NCBI RefSeq assembly: GCF_000004195.4
Contig: NC_030680.2
Span: forward strand, 5,204,437 to 5,268,436
Reading direction: 5' to 3'
Origin: Xenopus tropicalis
Taxonomy: Eukaryota > Chordata > Amphibia > Anura > Pipidae
DNA: 64,000 nucleotides
The notes beneath the pieces were generated by a model, which saw only the letters and a list, made by a program, of their open reading frames with translations, did no database searches and had not been told where the DNA came from. This document shows, one piece after another, positions 1 to 12,294 of this stretch. The number at the start of each line of letters is the position of its first letter. Position 1 is the stretch's first letter. The position numbers and the translations under genes were made by a program.

Positions 1-708
1 TCTCTTCAGTTTTACACACTATTAACCCTTTAACATGTTTACTATAAAGGGAAAGTGGCGCCACAATGTGCGGTTTAAATCTAAGAGCCATTAGACCCGG
101 ACAAGCCGACGGCAGAGTATGAGATGATTTCCGATGCTGCCCAGACCAGCCGTATATCTCCAACCTGCTACACTTTGCTGTTCCTAAATAATCATTTTGT
201 CTCCCCGATGAAATTGGCAGCACGAATGCATTTCCCATGAGGCAGTGCGACAGCCAAACTTCAATCAAGGAATTGAATATTTATATTATTTATCAAAAAC
301 AAGACAGGGGGAAGAAAAGATGACGGCGGGGAGTCAACTGAGCAATATGTTCCGAGCCGCATTGCTGAAATATTCATTTGTGAAAGGCAAGATCCTCCGA
401 AGGCCCGAGCCCCAGCGCAGCGCCGGTCTCGCCGCGTGATAAATGGGGTTTGGGAAGGTTGGATAATGTGCAACACAGTGTGATAATGTTATTTTGTAAA
501 TAGGATCTAGGAGCCTTTCATCTGTATTGCAACTTGGGGGCCCTATTCTCTTATCTCTGCCTTGGAAAGAAAACTTTGGAAGAGTTGAAAGAGGGCGGTT
601 TCTGCGGCTAAAATGTAAGGTTTTATGGGTAATTTGTGAAGATTTAGGTGGCTTGATGGACGTATCTTACTATGGAATATATGGGGTGTAGGTGGCAACA
701 GTGATCTG
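1..708. other. unique intergenic sequence
   Basis: No gene, tandem array or clear transposon was recognised. The first half is AT-rich and of low repetitiveness. Short open frames here have no recognisable domain. Confidence 0.5.
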
Positions 709-970
709 GTGGTCGGACTGGTGGAACACTAGGAACTGTTGGCACCCCCCCACTCACCTCCCTTCAGTGGCCCCTGGAGTGGCCCCCACACCCCCCAGAG
801 GGGCCCCTGCCACCCGCCGGCCATCTCCCCAAGCATACGTAAATTAAACTTACTTTCATTTCATTGGGGGAGGGAGATCTGCTGACGGGGGAACTCCGAC
901 CGGGATCGGGAATGTGCCGGTGGGATCAGTGGGTATTTTCCTGGTGCCCCGCTGGCCCAGTCCGACCCTG
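709..970. mobile_element. hAT-like short inverted-repeat element
   Basis: The left end contains GGTCGGACTGG (711-721). The right end contains the inverted partner CCAGTCCGACCCTG (957-970). The same left-end motif, CAGGGTCGGACTGGGCC, occurs again at 18220-18236, so this is a dispersed family. The CAG-type terminus suggests hAT. There is no coding capacity and I could not define a target duplication. Family name is inference. Confidence 0.5.
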
Positions 971-1596
971 CTTCCCTCCCCTAATTGCTCCTAGTTAGCC
1001 ATAAGATATGCACACTTGGGGTTTGTGGGCAACTGGGGTCCCTAGGTGGGGGGCCCCTAGGGGGGCAGCACACTCTAGTCTGTGTCTGTGCACCATGGGA
1101 TTCATTCTCATAATGTTGGCTGATAGGCCACCTACCTATATTCCAAAGTGCCCAATGGTCACATATCCCTTAAGTGCCTCTGTTGGACCTCAGTAGCTTC
1201 TCTTCTGATGATCAAGTTCTTGTTTGAAGGACCCTTCGCCATTGCACTGCTGCTTCAGTGGCCCCTTTCATTCACCAGACCTTTGGATTCCAGTGCTACT
1301 TGCACATCTCCATTATAGAAAGCCCAACTGTGCAGAGCAAGGCCAAGGAACTTTGGCAACCAGGGCAAGAGGGTCAGATGGACATAGACCAGTTGACATG
1401 GGAAGGGTTGACAATGTGGTTGTCCAGTCTCCTTCTCAACCTCTTCTCAACCTATGTAATTTGATGGCCTCTCTACCAGAAGCTTGGGGTGAATTCATGA
1501 GGTGCAGGTTCTTGTGGGACACTGAAGGAGCCAATCTTAATGCGGCAGCAGTCATAGGAATGGCAACCACCATACAGGCCTGGACTGGCAATCTGT
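971..1596. other. unique intergenic sequence
   Basis: Non-repetitive sequence leading into the array that follows. Open frames seen here have no recognisable domain and run directly into the minisatellite. Confidence 0.5.
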
Positions 1597-2355
1597 GGGT
1601 TCTGGCAAATGCCAGAGGGGCTGCTGTAAGGTGCCACAGACAGTCACTATTTATTGGGCTGGGGGGGGGGCTGTTTGTGCCTCTGGGTACTGGGAATGCC
1701 AGAGGGGCTGCTGTAAGGTGCCACAGACAGTCACTATTTATTGGGCTGGGGGGGGCTGTTTGTGCCTCTGGGTACTGGGAATGCCGGGGGGGCTGTAAGG
1801 TGCCACAGACAGTCACTATTTATTGGGCTGGGAGGGCTGTTTGTTCCTCTGGGTACTGGGAATGCCAGGGGGGCTGTAAGGTGCCACAGACAGTCACTAT
1901 TTATTGGGCTGGGGGGGGGCTGTTTGTGCCTCTGGGTACTGGGAATGCCAGGGGGGCTGTAAGGTGCCACAGACAGTCACTATTTATTGGGCTGGGGGGG
2001 CTGTTTGTGCCTCTGGGTACTGGGAATGCCAGGGGGGCTGTAAGGTGCCACAGACAGTCACTATTTATTGGGCTGGGGGGGGGCTGTTTGTGCCTCTGGG
2101 TACTGGGAATGCCAGGGGGGCTGTAAGGTGCCACAGACAGTCACTATTTATTGGGCTGGGGGGGCTGTTTGTGCCTCTGGGTACTGGGAATGCCAGGGGG
2201 GCTGTAAGGTGCCACAGACAGTCACTATTTATTGGGCTGGGGGGGCTGTTTGTGCCTCTGGGTACTGGGAATGCCAGGGGGGCTGTAAGGTGCCACAGAC
2301 AGTCACTATTTATTGGGCTGGGGGGGCTGTTTGTGCCTCTGGGTACTGGGAATGC
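1597..2355. repeat. tandem array, 82-87-bp unit, about 9 copies
   Basis: The unit carries CTGTAAGGTGCCACAGACAG followed by a CACTATTTATTGGGCT segment, a G-run of 5-10 bases and a CTGTTTGTGCCTCTGGGTAC segment. Early copies have an extra CTG triplet (87-bp spacing); later copies are 82 bp. Copies differ mainly in G-run length. Long open frames on both strands across it are by-products of the repetition. Confidence 0.95.
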
Positions 2356-2878
2356 ACTTCCCCTTTAAAGCTGATACCTGAGCATTCCTGCACCTCCCCA
2401 GTATTCTCTAACCCCCCCGTTCCTTATTTAATATAAACATCAGGCGGCACAAATGGCCCGAGACAGCGGTAATTTCGCTCTGATGCCCCCCCCATTAAAT
2501 GTGCCGCCAATATCACCGAGTGCATTAGGAAATATTATGTGTGACTAATGTATAATAAATGGAAATGGCCTAAATAAATACAGGGTAACAGTTATTATAT
2601 CATTTCCTCGCAATAACGCAGTTTGCGGCGCGGCCTTTATGCGCCTGTCCCCTCGGCTCCGGCAGGGTGGGGCCCAATCCGAAGAAGTAAATGGCTTCTA
2701 ATGGGCGGCCATTATCTTTAAGTGTGTTTTTCCCACTGTAATTGCAGCGTGTCCCGGGTTGGGGGTGAAGCAACGGACGCCATTATTATATTCTGGGCTT
2801 AGGGAACATCCATTACTGAGCCCCCATTAGGCACCGAGCGCAGGGTCCTATTTAGTTCTCTCGCTCTCTAAACGGATA
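2356..2878. other. unique AT-rich island
   Basis: Single-copy sequence with AT-rich blocks around a short GC-rich patch near 2620-2670. No coding potential is seen. It is a candidate for conserved noncoding sequence, but only a cross-species alignment could show that. Confidence 0.4.
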
Positions 2879-3198
2879 CAATTTGCAATTGGTCTTAGTT
2901 TTTGATTTATTTAACTATTTGTTCAGTAGCTCTGCCGTTTGGAATTTCAGCAGCTATCTGGTTGCTAGGGTCCAGTTTAACCTAGCAACCAGGCAGTGGT
3001 TTGAAAGAGAGACAGGAATATAAATAGAGGAGGGTTTAAATAGAAAGATAAGTAATAAAAAGTAACAATAACAATAAAAATGGAGCCTCACAGAGCAATA
3101 GGGTTTGGCTGCCGGGGTCAGTGACCCCCATTTGAAAGCTGCAAGATGAAGGCAAATAATTTAAAAATGATATAATCTAAAAAATGAAGACCAATTTG
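2879..3198. mobile_element. dispersed MITE-like repeat, copy 1
   Basis: About 320 bp bounded by an inverted pair: CAATTTGCAATTGGTCTTA at the left (2879-2897) and TGAAGACCAATTTG at the right (3185-3198). The interior includes CTGGTTGCTAGGGTCCAG and GGGGTCAGTGACCCCCAT. The same order of motifs occurs at 7913-8270, and a related core (CTGGTTGCTAGGGTC) occurs near 44708. No ORF. Confidence 0.65.
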
Positions 3199-3417
3199 TA
3201 CCTTTCGTGTGTCAATTAATATATTTACATCTTATCATCGTGTTAAAAACAAGCTGGTGCCCAATTACTGTGTGTTTGAGCCCCCGCAGCACCTCTTCCT
3301 ACATAGCCTGTAGGAGTCCTGCATTAATCATGTTCTACCAGTGTGGCCAAAATAGCATTAAATATGAATTAATAGTGCTTTTATGAAGTCCTGTTATTCC
3401 CTGAAGCCATCTCATAG

Positions 3418-4918
3418 CCTTATTATATACAGTAGGGGGTACATTATCCCTTATAATACATGAGTGATACTCAGAGTTCCCTGTATAACTCAGCCTGCAG
3501 CCTTGTGCCTTTATATGGGGGGCACAGAACCCCTCAGTGACTGCTAATATCCTTATCATTTACAGTAGGGGGTACATTATCCCTTATAATACATGAGTGA
3601 TACTCAGAGTTCCCTGTATAACTCAGCCTGCAGCCTTGTGCCTTTATATGGGGGGCACAGAACCCCTCAGTGACTGCTAATATCCTTATCATTTACAGTA
3701 GGGGGTACATTATCCCTTATAATACATGAGTGATACTCAGAGTTCCCTGTATAACTCAGCCTGCAGCCTTGTGCCTTTATATGGGCACAGAACCCCTCAG
3801 TGACTGCTAATATCCTTATCATTTACAGTAGGGGGTACATTATCCCTTATAATACATGAGTGATACTCAGAGTTCCCTGTATAACTCAGCCTGCAGCCTT
3901 GTGCCTTTATATGGGCACAGAACCCCTCAGTGACTGCTAATATCCTTATCATTTACAGTAGGGGGTACATTATCCCTTATAATACATGAGTGATACTCAG
4001 AGTTCCCTGTATAACTCAGCCTGCAGCCTTGTGCCTTTATATGGGGGGCACAGAACCCCTCAGTGACTGCTAATATCCTTATCATTTACAGTAGGGGGTA
4101 CATTATCCCTTATAATACATGAGTGATACTCAGAGTTCCCTGTATAACTCAGCCTGCAGCCTTGTGCCTTTATATGGGGGGCACAGAACCCCTCAGTGAC
4201 TGCTAATATCCTTATCATTTACAGTAGGGGGTACATTATCCCTTATAATACATGAGTGATACTCAGAGTTCCCTGTATAACTCAGCCTGCAGCCTTGTGC
4301 CTTTATATGGGGGGCACAGAACCCCTCAGTGACTGCTAATATCCTTATCATTTACAGTAGGGGGTACATTATCCCTTATAATACATGAGTGATACTCAGA
4401 GTTCCCTGTATAACTCAGCCTGCAGCCTTGTGCCTTTATATGGGCACAGAACCCCTCAGTGACTGCTAATATCCTTATCATTTACAGTAGGGGGTACATT
4501 ATCCCTTATAATACATGAGTGATACTCAGAGTTCCCTGTATAACTCAGCCTGCAGCCTTGTGCCTTTATATGGGGGGCACAGAACCCCTCAGTGACTGCT
4601 AATATCCTTATCATTTACAGTAGGGGGTACAGTATCCCTTATAATACATGAGTGATACTCAGAGTTCCCTGTATAACTCAGCCTGCAGCCTTGTGCCTTT
4701 ATATGGGGGGCACAGAACCCCTCAGTGACTGCTAATATCCTTATCATTTACAGTAGGGGGTACATTATCCCTTATAATACATGAGTGATACTCAGAGTTC
4801 CCTGTATAACTCAGCCTGCAGCCTTGTGCCTTTATATGGGCACAGAACCCCTCAGTGACTGCTAATATCCTTATCATTTACAGTAGGGGGTACATTATCC
4901 CTTATAATACATGAGTGA
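3418..4918. repeat. 133-bp satellite array (family A), about 11 copies
   Basis: Unit spacing is 133 bp, or 129 bp where a GGGG segment is missing in ATATGGGGGGCACAG. Diagnostic words are CAGTAGGGGGTACATTATCC and CAGCCTGCAGCCTTGTGCC. Copies are nearly identical, with occasional substitutions such as CAGTATCC for CATTATCC near 4630. The same family, in the same orientation, recurs at 17745, 41847 and 57967. Confidence 0.97.
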
Positions 4919-5580
4919 CCTCATAAACATGTTGGGGATAAACCATATGATACAGCCAAGGGAATTATGTAGAAAGTGGGGGCGCTTATTGCCGCCGTAG
5001 ATGAATATTATACACCAGTAGGGCCCCTTTTCTCTTACCCAACAGAATAACTGGGGAACCAAGCAGCCAATTGAAAGGTTCATTGCATTTTACTTAAGTA
5101 GAAAGACAAAGCCGCCGGTGCAGCACTTATTGATGAAGCAATTAAACAAACGATCCCCTTCTACGGTTTCAGGCTTCAGGGAACATGGAGTGTAACTGCG
5201 CACGTCTGAAACTGCAGGACTTTGCATGCAATTGGCACTTTATTTGTACATTCAGAGGCAGATGGGGCCCCAGGCATTGCAGGACGTCCAGGGGCCCCGA
5301 ATAAATGTAATAAATGAACACAGACTCTTAGGAGCTGCACCGGTGCTGCCCAAATGGTGCCAAGCAGGGGCGTATTTATAGTAAGGCACCCACGGGCCTA
5401 CACCTAGGGCGACAGATCTTGGAGGGGCGGCCCTTGGGTGCCGACAATTTCTTTTTTTTTTTATTTAGAAAAAAATGACGTATTTAGGTCCTAGGGCACC
5501 ACCAGATCTAAATATGCCCCTGGTGCAAAAGAAAGAAGCCCTTGGGGCAAAATAACCATGTACAGAATAAATGGAATTAT
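4919..5580. other. unique sequence with one embedded MITE
   Basis: Single-copy DNA between two satellite arrays. It contains the hAT-like element listed separately at 5365-5522. No gene recognised. Confidence 0.5.
5365..5522. mobile_element. hAT-like MITE, 158 bp
   Basis: Begins CAGGGGCGTATTTA and ends with the inverted TAAATATGCCCCTG (13 of 14 positions pair). Flanks GTGCCAAG and GTGCAAAA could be a decayed 8-bp target duplication (6 of 8), as expected for hAT. A poly-T/poly-A stretch lies in the middle. No coding capacity. Confidence 0.7.
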
Positions 5581-6208
5581 GCTGGGTCCCCTTAGCCCAT
5601 AACAAGGTTACAGATATATAGAAACATTGGGGTAACAGTCACCCTGCTATAGTTCCAGGGGTACCCAGGGCACAAATAAGCACTCACCCCAAATCCCCCC
5701 CTAACTGGCCTTCAGGCTGGGCCCCCTTAGCCCATAACAAGGTTACAGATATATAGAAACATTGGGGTAACAGTCACCCCGCTATAGTTCCAGGGGTACC
5801 CAGGGCACAAATAAGCACTCACCCCAAATCCCCCCCTAACTGGCCTTCAGGCTGGGCCCCCTTAGCCCATAACAAGGTTACAGATATATAGAAACATTGG
5901 GGTAACAGTCACCCCGCTATAGTTCCAGGGGTACCCAGGGCACAAATAAGCACTCACCCCAAATCCCCCCCTAACTGGCCTTCAGGCTGGGCCCCCTTAG
6001 CCCATAACAAGGTTACAGATATATAGAAACATTGGGGTAACAGTCACCCCGCTATAGTTCCAGGGGTACCCAGGGCACAAATAAGCACTCACCCCAAATC
6101 CCCCCCTAACTGGCCTTCAGGCTGGGCCCCCTTAGCCCATAACAAGGTTACAGATATATAGAAACATTGGGGTAACAGTCACCCCGCTATAGTTCCAGGG
6201 GTACCCAG
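5581..6208 (-). repeat. 135-bp satellite array (family B), reverse orientation, 4.6 copies
   Basis: The unit reads CCCATAACAAGGTTACAGAT, then a segment with ACATTGGGGTAACAGTCACC, then CCAGGGGTACCCAGGGCAC. Spacing is 135 bp and copies are almost identical. I call this orientation minus because the opposite one (reading CCCCAATGTTTCTATATATC) faces it at 6623-7165. Confidence 0.97.
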
Positions 6209-6622
6209 AATACCAACAATACAGAGCTCAGTGGGACACAGAGGTTGAGCCCCAGGTGGATACAATATATATATTTTCTTACATTCTTGTTTAATACCAT
6301 TCAATGACATTTTTATTACTAACTCACACTAATTTGAATTTGTAATTAACAGAAATGATGGGCAGACGTGCAACGAGTGAATAACGAGGAACACTGGCAC
6401 AGTCAGCCATGTAAATGCTCAAAAAAAACTGTGTCTTTTAGGCCGAGAAAGAGATAAGTCGGGGGATTTGTTCAGCAAACTCTGGGCACCGAGACACAAA
6501 GGCTGATTTATGAATACAAAATAGGCCCCTTTACTCACTATTAGCAACGTGGTGATACTCACTCCCTAACGCCCCGCGGCACGTGGCTGTGAGCTGCCTG
6601 AGTATTGGGGTAATTAGTGGCG
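6209..6622. other. spacer between inverted family-B arrays
   Basis: About 414 bp of unique AT-rich DNA separating two oppositely oriented family-B arrays. It would be the loop if the arrays paired. No gene seen. Confidence 0.6.
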
Positions 6623-7165
6623 GCCCCAATGTTTCTATATATCTGTAACCTTGTTATGGGCTAAGGGGGCCCAGCCTGAAGGCCAGTTAGGGGGGGATTT
6701 GGGGTGAGTGCTTATTTGTGCCCTGGGTACCCCTGGAACTATAGCGGGGTGACTGTTACCCCAATGTTTCTATATATCTGTAACCTTGTTATGGGCTAAG
6801 GGGGCCCAGCCTGAAGGCCAGTTAGGGGGGGATTTGGGGTGAGTGCTTATTTGTGCCCTGGGTACCCCTGGAACTATAGCGGGGTGACTGTTACCCCAAT
6901 GTTTCTATATATCTGTAACCTTGTTATGGGCTAAGGGGGCCCAGCCTGAAGGCCAGTTAGGGGGGGATTTGGGGTGAGTGCTTATTTGTGCCCTGGGTAC
7001 CCCTGGAACTATAGCGGGGTGACTGTTACCCCAATGTTTCTATATATCTGTAACCTTGTTATGGGCTAAGGGGGCCCAGCCTGAAGGCCAGTTAGGGGGG
7101 GATTTGGGGTGAGTGCTTATTTGTGCCCTGGGTACCCCTGGAACTATAGCGGGGTGACTGTTACC
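6623..7165 (+). repeat. 135-bp satellite array (family B), forward orientation, 4 copies
   Basis: Inverted counterpart of 5581-6208: each unit starts CCCCAATGTTTCTATATATC and contains GGGTACCCCTGGAACTATAG. Copies are nearly identical to one another and to the other arrays. Confidence 0.97.
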
Positions 7166-7912
7166 TCCCTGTGAGGCGCCGATCCGCCAGTTACACTCGG
7201 GGACAAATGACAATGAGGATCGGTGCAAAACACAGCAGATAAATTTAATTTAATTTCACATAAATAAAGATGAGTTTCGAAAAATAAAACTTTATTAAGC
7301 GCCGGCTGGGCGGCTACGCAGCAAAATAACCGTGTATTTGTTTGTATAAAGGCACATTATGGGAACGGGGGGGGGGGGGGGAATCAATTTACAGCTTGGA
7401 ATCTTCCCAGGCAGCGTAAAGGACAACTAAACCCTACATCAGTTGTATTGTATAAATCCCCTCCATTCACCGGCACCATCACATTTTCCTAAAACAAATA
7501 GCAGCTTTCACCCGGCATACAATGACATATGCAGGCTTACACAGGCAGAACTCTGATAAAAAGCCCTGATTGGATTGTGCCCTGTAATGGTTAAACTGAG
7601 TTCAGGAGCAAAAACATGTTTCTCCAGCAGAGGGCACAACTAGTCATCTCCTTATTGGCTGATACACTGGAGGGCGTGTTTGGTAATCTGAATTGAGAAG
7701 AACTGAGCTTGCTCAGTAGCCAAGAGCCAAAGTAAATTCCTGTGGGAGGGGCCAAGTGAGTCAGAGGAGGAGTTCAAATCCCAAGTGATTAAGGGGGTGC
7801 TGCAGCTTTACTATTAACCTTTTAACAACCAGAGTGGCAGTTTAAAGTGGCAGTTCGCCTATACATTAACTTTTAATATATTGTAGACATTAATATTCTG
7901 AGACAATTTGCA
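7166..7912. other. unique sequence with a 15-base G run
   Basis: No gene recognised. A homopolymer of 15 G lies at 7367-7381. The right end (around 7842) carries TTTAAAGTGGCAGTTCGCC, which may be the outer edge of the MITE-like repeat that follows. Confidence 0.5.
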
Positions 7913-8270
7913 GTTGGTCCTCGTTTTTTATGGTTTTTCAGTTATTCAGCTTTTTGTTCGGCAGGAGGGATAAGTGACATTTTTCGCCAGACATGGTTTT
8001 CACTGCAAAATTTAGCCAGTGGCGAACCAGCTATCTGGTTGCTAGGATCTTATTTACCCTAGTAACCAGGCAGTGGTTTAAACAAGAGACAGGTAATTGA
8101 ATAGGGGAGGGGCTGAATAGAAAGATAAGGAATATAAAGTAACAATAACAATAAAACTGGAGCCTCACAGAGCAATAGGGTTTGGTTGCCGGGGTCAGTG
8201 ACCCCCATTGGAAGAAGAAGGCAAATAATTCAAAAACTATACAAAATAAATAATGAAGACCAATTGCAAA
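7913..8270. mobile_element. dispersed MITE-like repeat, copy 2
   Basis: Starts CAATTTGCAGTTGGTCC and ends near the inverted AATGAAGACCAATTGCAAA (8252-8270). It shares CTGGTTGCTAGG, AACCAGGCAGTGGTTT, TGGAGCCTCACAGAGCAATA and GGGGTCAGTGACCCCCATT with the copy at 2879-3198, in the same order. No coding capacity. Confidence 0.65.
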
Positions 8271-9004
8271 GGAATAAATTCACATGTCTCATAGAGTGGG
8301 TAGAAATAGGCTGCTGTGTAGCCACAGGGGCGGCCATGGAAGCGGAAATAGGCCAATGGGGAGAGGACAATGGGTCAGTGCTTCAGTGGAGGGGCTTCCA
8401 TTCAGCCAATAGGACGCAACCTCTTCTATAAAATAATATTGTTGGAAAAAAAAATATTTTGTTTGTAGGAGCAGACGTGGCCTTGAAATCTGTATCCCCA
8501 GCCATTGTCCCACTGTTTCTCTTTCCCGTCTCCTCTGTCGCTGCCATGGCGGCGGTGTCCCTGAATAATATTCCCCCCGCCCCCCGCGCGGCGCCATCAA
8601 TTCATCATAATATCGGCTACAGAAAAATCCTCCGGCTCCTTCTGCTCTTCCATTTCTTCTGTTTTCATTGCCCATAATTTTCCCCTCTAATACAGTCGTT
8701 AATTTTATGGCACATGTGTCTAATCTTTCATCCCACTGAGCAGTAAATTCCCGGCCCCGGAAAGGCGCGGATTAGCGATTCCTTAACGCCGCCATTCTGT
8801 CGCTTATTATAGTTATATCAGGAAACAAGATGGCGCCGGGGGCTCATTCTCAGTGTAGATTTCGTTCCACGATAATTCATCATTCTTATATACGTAGTAT
8901 ATAAGGCAGGGGGGGCAAACACTTTGGCTCTGGAGCCACATTGACTTACAGACAGGACGGGCCAGCGTTACGCCCAGGGCTGCCATCAGAAATCATGGGG
9001 CCTC
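8271..9004. other. unique sequence ending in a hAT-like terminus
   Basis: GC-rich around 8540-8600 (ATGGCGGCGGTG) but with no convincing ORF or splice pattern. From about 8906 the sequence resembles a hAT-type left end (CAGGGGGGGCAAACACTTTG). At 8978 it has CAGGGCTGCCATCAGAAATC, also present in variant form at 29147 inside the hAT element. Confidence 0.4.
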
Positions 9005-9660
9005 TCAGCTCCCCCCCAGCATCCTCCAGCTTTCCCCCTCAGCATCTCACCCAGGATCCTCTCCAACATCCTCCAGCTCCCCCCTGCATCCTCCAGCTCC
9101 CCCCCACTCAGCATCCCACCCAGCATCCTTCGCAACATCCTCCAGCTCCCCCCAGAATCCTCCAGCTCCCTTCCTCAGCATCCCACCCAGCATCCTCCAG
9201 CTCCCCCCCTCAGCATCCTCCAGCTCACCCCCTGCTTCCTCCAGCTCCCCCCCCCACTCGGCATCCCACCCAGCATCCTCCCCAACATCCTCCAGCTCCC
9301 CCCCCAGCATCCTCCAGCTCCCCCCCTCAGCATCCCACCCAGTATCCTCCAGCTCCCCCCAGCATCCTCCAGCTCCCCCTCAGCATTCCACCCAGCATCC
9401 TCCCCAACATCCTCCAGCTCCCCCCAGCATCCTCCAGCTCTCCCCACTCAGCATCCCACCCAGCATCTTCCCCAACATCCTCCAGTTCCCCCCCAGCATT
9501 CTCCAGCTCCCCCCCAGCATCCTCCAGCTCCCCCAAGCATCCCACCCAGCATCCTCCCCAACATCCTCCAGCTCCCCCACCCAGCATCCTCCCCAACATC
9601 CTCCAGCTCCCCCCACATCCTCCAGCTCCACTCCCCAACATCCTGCAGCTCCCCCCTTCC
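9005..9660. repeat. C-rich minisatellite, irregular 18-36-bp unit
   Basis: Irregular tandem copies of CATCCTCCAGCTCCCCCC with interspersed CAGCATCCCACC segments. The pyrimidine-rich strand is the + strand. The open frames on both strands (proline/serine- or glycine-rich) come from the repetition and are not genes. Confidence 0.93.
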
Positions 9661-11056
9661 AGTGACCTACAGCTTCCTGCAGCTCCCCCCTTTGAGTAAC
9701 CTACAGCTTTCTGCAGCCGTAATTCTTTAAAGGGGGCCGCGGAGTTGGTGGGCCAGATAAAAAAGGCCAACGGGCCGGCGTACCCCCCTTCTGGTGACCC
9801 TAATAATGCCCTGTGCCAGGAATAGCTGCCAAATCTGCATGTAGATAAAAGCAGCGCTACATAAACCCTAAAGGCCTCCCAGTGGGAAGAGACGTTCGAA
9901 ACAATTCATTATGTCCAACATGGAAGCTTTGTGGTGCGGGATACTTGGCCTTGGCCATAAAACTCAGCATTCACTCGATGGGGGGCAAACACGGCTCTGA
10001 AAAGCAACACTAAGGGGCACATTTACTAAGCAGTCAATTTTTTTTACTCCAAATATTTTTGAGATTTACGAATGGGTTTTCGCCAGCACTTGATTTTTCC
10101 GATATTATTTCACACATTTTCAAGGGGAAATTAACCCCATCATTGTTTTCTACTTCACCCAGTTTCAAGTGAAATTTACACACATTTTTTGCCCAATGCT
10201 CCTAAAATGGCTGCTGGAGCACTTCCTGTTTGGGAAAAATAAAGAGGATTCATGGAAACCACCGTCTGTTTAAACTCTTTCAGTTCAATCTTTCCATCCC
10301 CTACAAAGTTGCACTTTACATGCTGCAATATAATACTCCATGGTTATTGGGGGGAACCAGGGAAAGTGTGGGGGTTCGAATCCCCGCAGCTGCACGGCCA
10401 AGAGTTTATCGATAAAGGTCATTGATTTAAAGCTCAGATCAGAACCCACGATGCACTGCAATATTAAACAGTGGTAAAAATAATGGAAACCTAGAAATCC
10501 AATGGGGATCCTACAATTTTTATAAAGGCTTTGGAATATCAGATTAACAGAGAGGCGCTAATCATGAGATATTTATACTTCTACGTGAAGCGGATGGGTT
10601 TTGCGTGTGTAGCGATGGTGTACAACGCCAATTGCGTGTACGGCACCGCTATGGGACAACAAGGGAAACCAGCCAATCACCGGCCCCCATTCTTTGCAAG
10701 GGCCCAACATGTCCCAAATATACCATAATACTCAGAATAAAAGTACAGAGAAAAGCAATTAGAACTGTGAGAGGGATTAAGGCCATTTCGGTATGAAGGA
10801 CTTGCCCGATGATATGAAACACTCTGATTTATTAATCATACGCATTGACCTGATTGAATACGGAAAGGACAAGACTTACCCTTCTATTGAGCGCAGTAAC
10901 GTTATGGAACACTCAGGGGTTCTAAATGCAAATTACCTGTTATATTCGTTTTCGGAAACAGATAATAACCAAGTCTGATGTACAAAGGAATCATATGTGG
11001 GGACTGATGGTTGTTGTTGGGTGGTTCCAATGCCATACTGTCTGCATCTTTACTTA
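9661..11056. other. unique intergenic sequence
   Basis: About 1.4 kb without tandem structure. Short open frames show no domains. GGGTTCGAATCCCC near 10370 resembles a tRNA T-arm, but no cloverleaf can be built around it. Confidence 0.5.
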
Positions 11057-11706
11057 CCATCTTGCCCTACTGTCTCCATCTTGCCCTACTGTCTCCATCT
11101 TGCCCTACTGTCTCCATCTTGCCTTACTGTCTCCATCTTGCCCTACTGTCTCCATCTTGCCCTACTGTCTCCATCTTGCCCTACTGTCTCCATCTTGCCC
11201 TACTGTCTCCATCTTGCCCTACTGTCTCCATCTTGCCCTACTGTCCCCACCTTGCCCTACTGTCTCCATCTTGCCCTACTGTCTCCATCTTGCCCTACTG
11301 TCTCCATCTTGCCCTACTGTCTCCATCTTGTCCTACTGTCCCCACCTTGCCCTACTGTCTCCATCTTGCCCTACTGTCTCCATCTTGCCCTACTGTCTCC
11401 ATCTTGTCCTACTGTCCCCACCTTGCCCTACTGTCTCCATCTTGCCCTACTGTCTCCATCTTGCCCTACTGTCTCCATCTTGCCCTACTGTCCCCACCTT
11501 GCCCTACTGTCCCCACCTTGCCCTACTGTCCCCATCTTGTCCTACTGTCCCCACCTTGCCCTACTGTCTCCATCTTGCCCTACTGTCTCCATCTTGCCCT
11601 ACTGTCCCCATCTTGCCCTACTGTCCCCACCTTGCCCTACTGTCTCCATCTTGCCCTACTGTCTCCATCTTGCCCTACTGTCTCCATCTTGCTCTACTGT
11701 CTCTAT
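11057..11706 (+). repeat. 19-bp minisatellite (family C), about 34 copies
   Basis: The unit is CTCCATCTTGCCCTACTGT, with variants CCCCACCTTG and CTTGTCC. Because 19 is not a multiple of 3, all three + frames stay open and give near-identical Leu/Ser/Cys/Pro repeats, which are not genes. The same unit in the same orientation occurs at 53778-54755. Confidence 0.97.
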
Positions 11707-12294
11707 CACTACTTTCCTCTCTTTCTTGCCCAAAACCATCCTGCCCAACTATACACTGTATACGCCATACTTCCTACCTCTGATTGCCGGTCTTTGGGGC
11801 CCAAGGCAATACCCCCCTAGCCAGCTAGAACAGTCTACAGCAGGGCTGTCCAACTGGTGGCCCATAGGCCGGATGTGGCCCTCCAATGGATTTTAATGGC
11901 CCCCAGTCTTCAATGTATGACATCCCCGGCCCTCGAACCTTCCTATGAGAAATAATGGGCCCAACACATGTAATAAGTTGGTCGGCACTGGCCCAGAGTA
12001 TTCTATCAGCACGGATATTATTAGAGAACATTTTGGAAAAAAAAATCAATCTCAGAAATGAAGCTTTTAAAAGAATCAATAAGATCACAAAAGACAAAAC
12101 TCTTGTTTCTGTACTTAATGCAACTCCATGCCATGAAAGCCCCTGAGATCCCAACATTCCCGGGGGAATCAGTAAAGGAACAGATACACTAAATAAAGAG
12201 CAGAGAGGGATATGAACATTCATATAATTGGGGCAACAGAGGAGGAAACTGGAGTAGAGACAGTTGGACTCAATGGAACCAGAGGGGGCGCCAC
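11707..12294. other. unique sequence with a hAT-like end
   Basis: Contains CAGGGCTGTCCAACTGGTGG at about 11841, resembling a hAT-family terminus followed by a GGCCCATAGGCCGGATG segment. I could not find the matching right end. No gene recognised. Confidence 0.45.

Noticed and set aside
1224..2436. 300-codon frame and overlapping shorter ones
   Set aside because: Most of their length is the 82-87-bp tandem array; the unique part shows no domain.
8459..8677. Possible small coding exon around ATGGCGGCGGTG
   Set aside because: The opposite strand is equally open, no donor site in a sensible frame was found, and the peptide is unlike any family I recognise.
10345..10415. tRNA-like T-arm (GGGTTCGAATCCCC)
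   Set aside because: No matching acceptor stem, D-arm or A box at the right distance, so neither a tRNA gene nor a tRNA-derived SINE can be supported.
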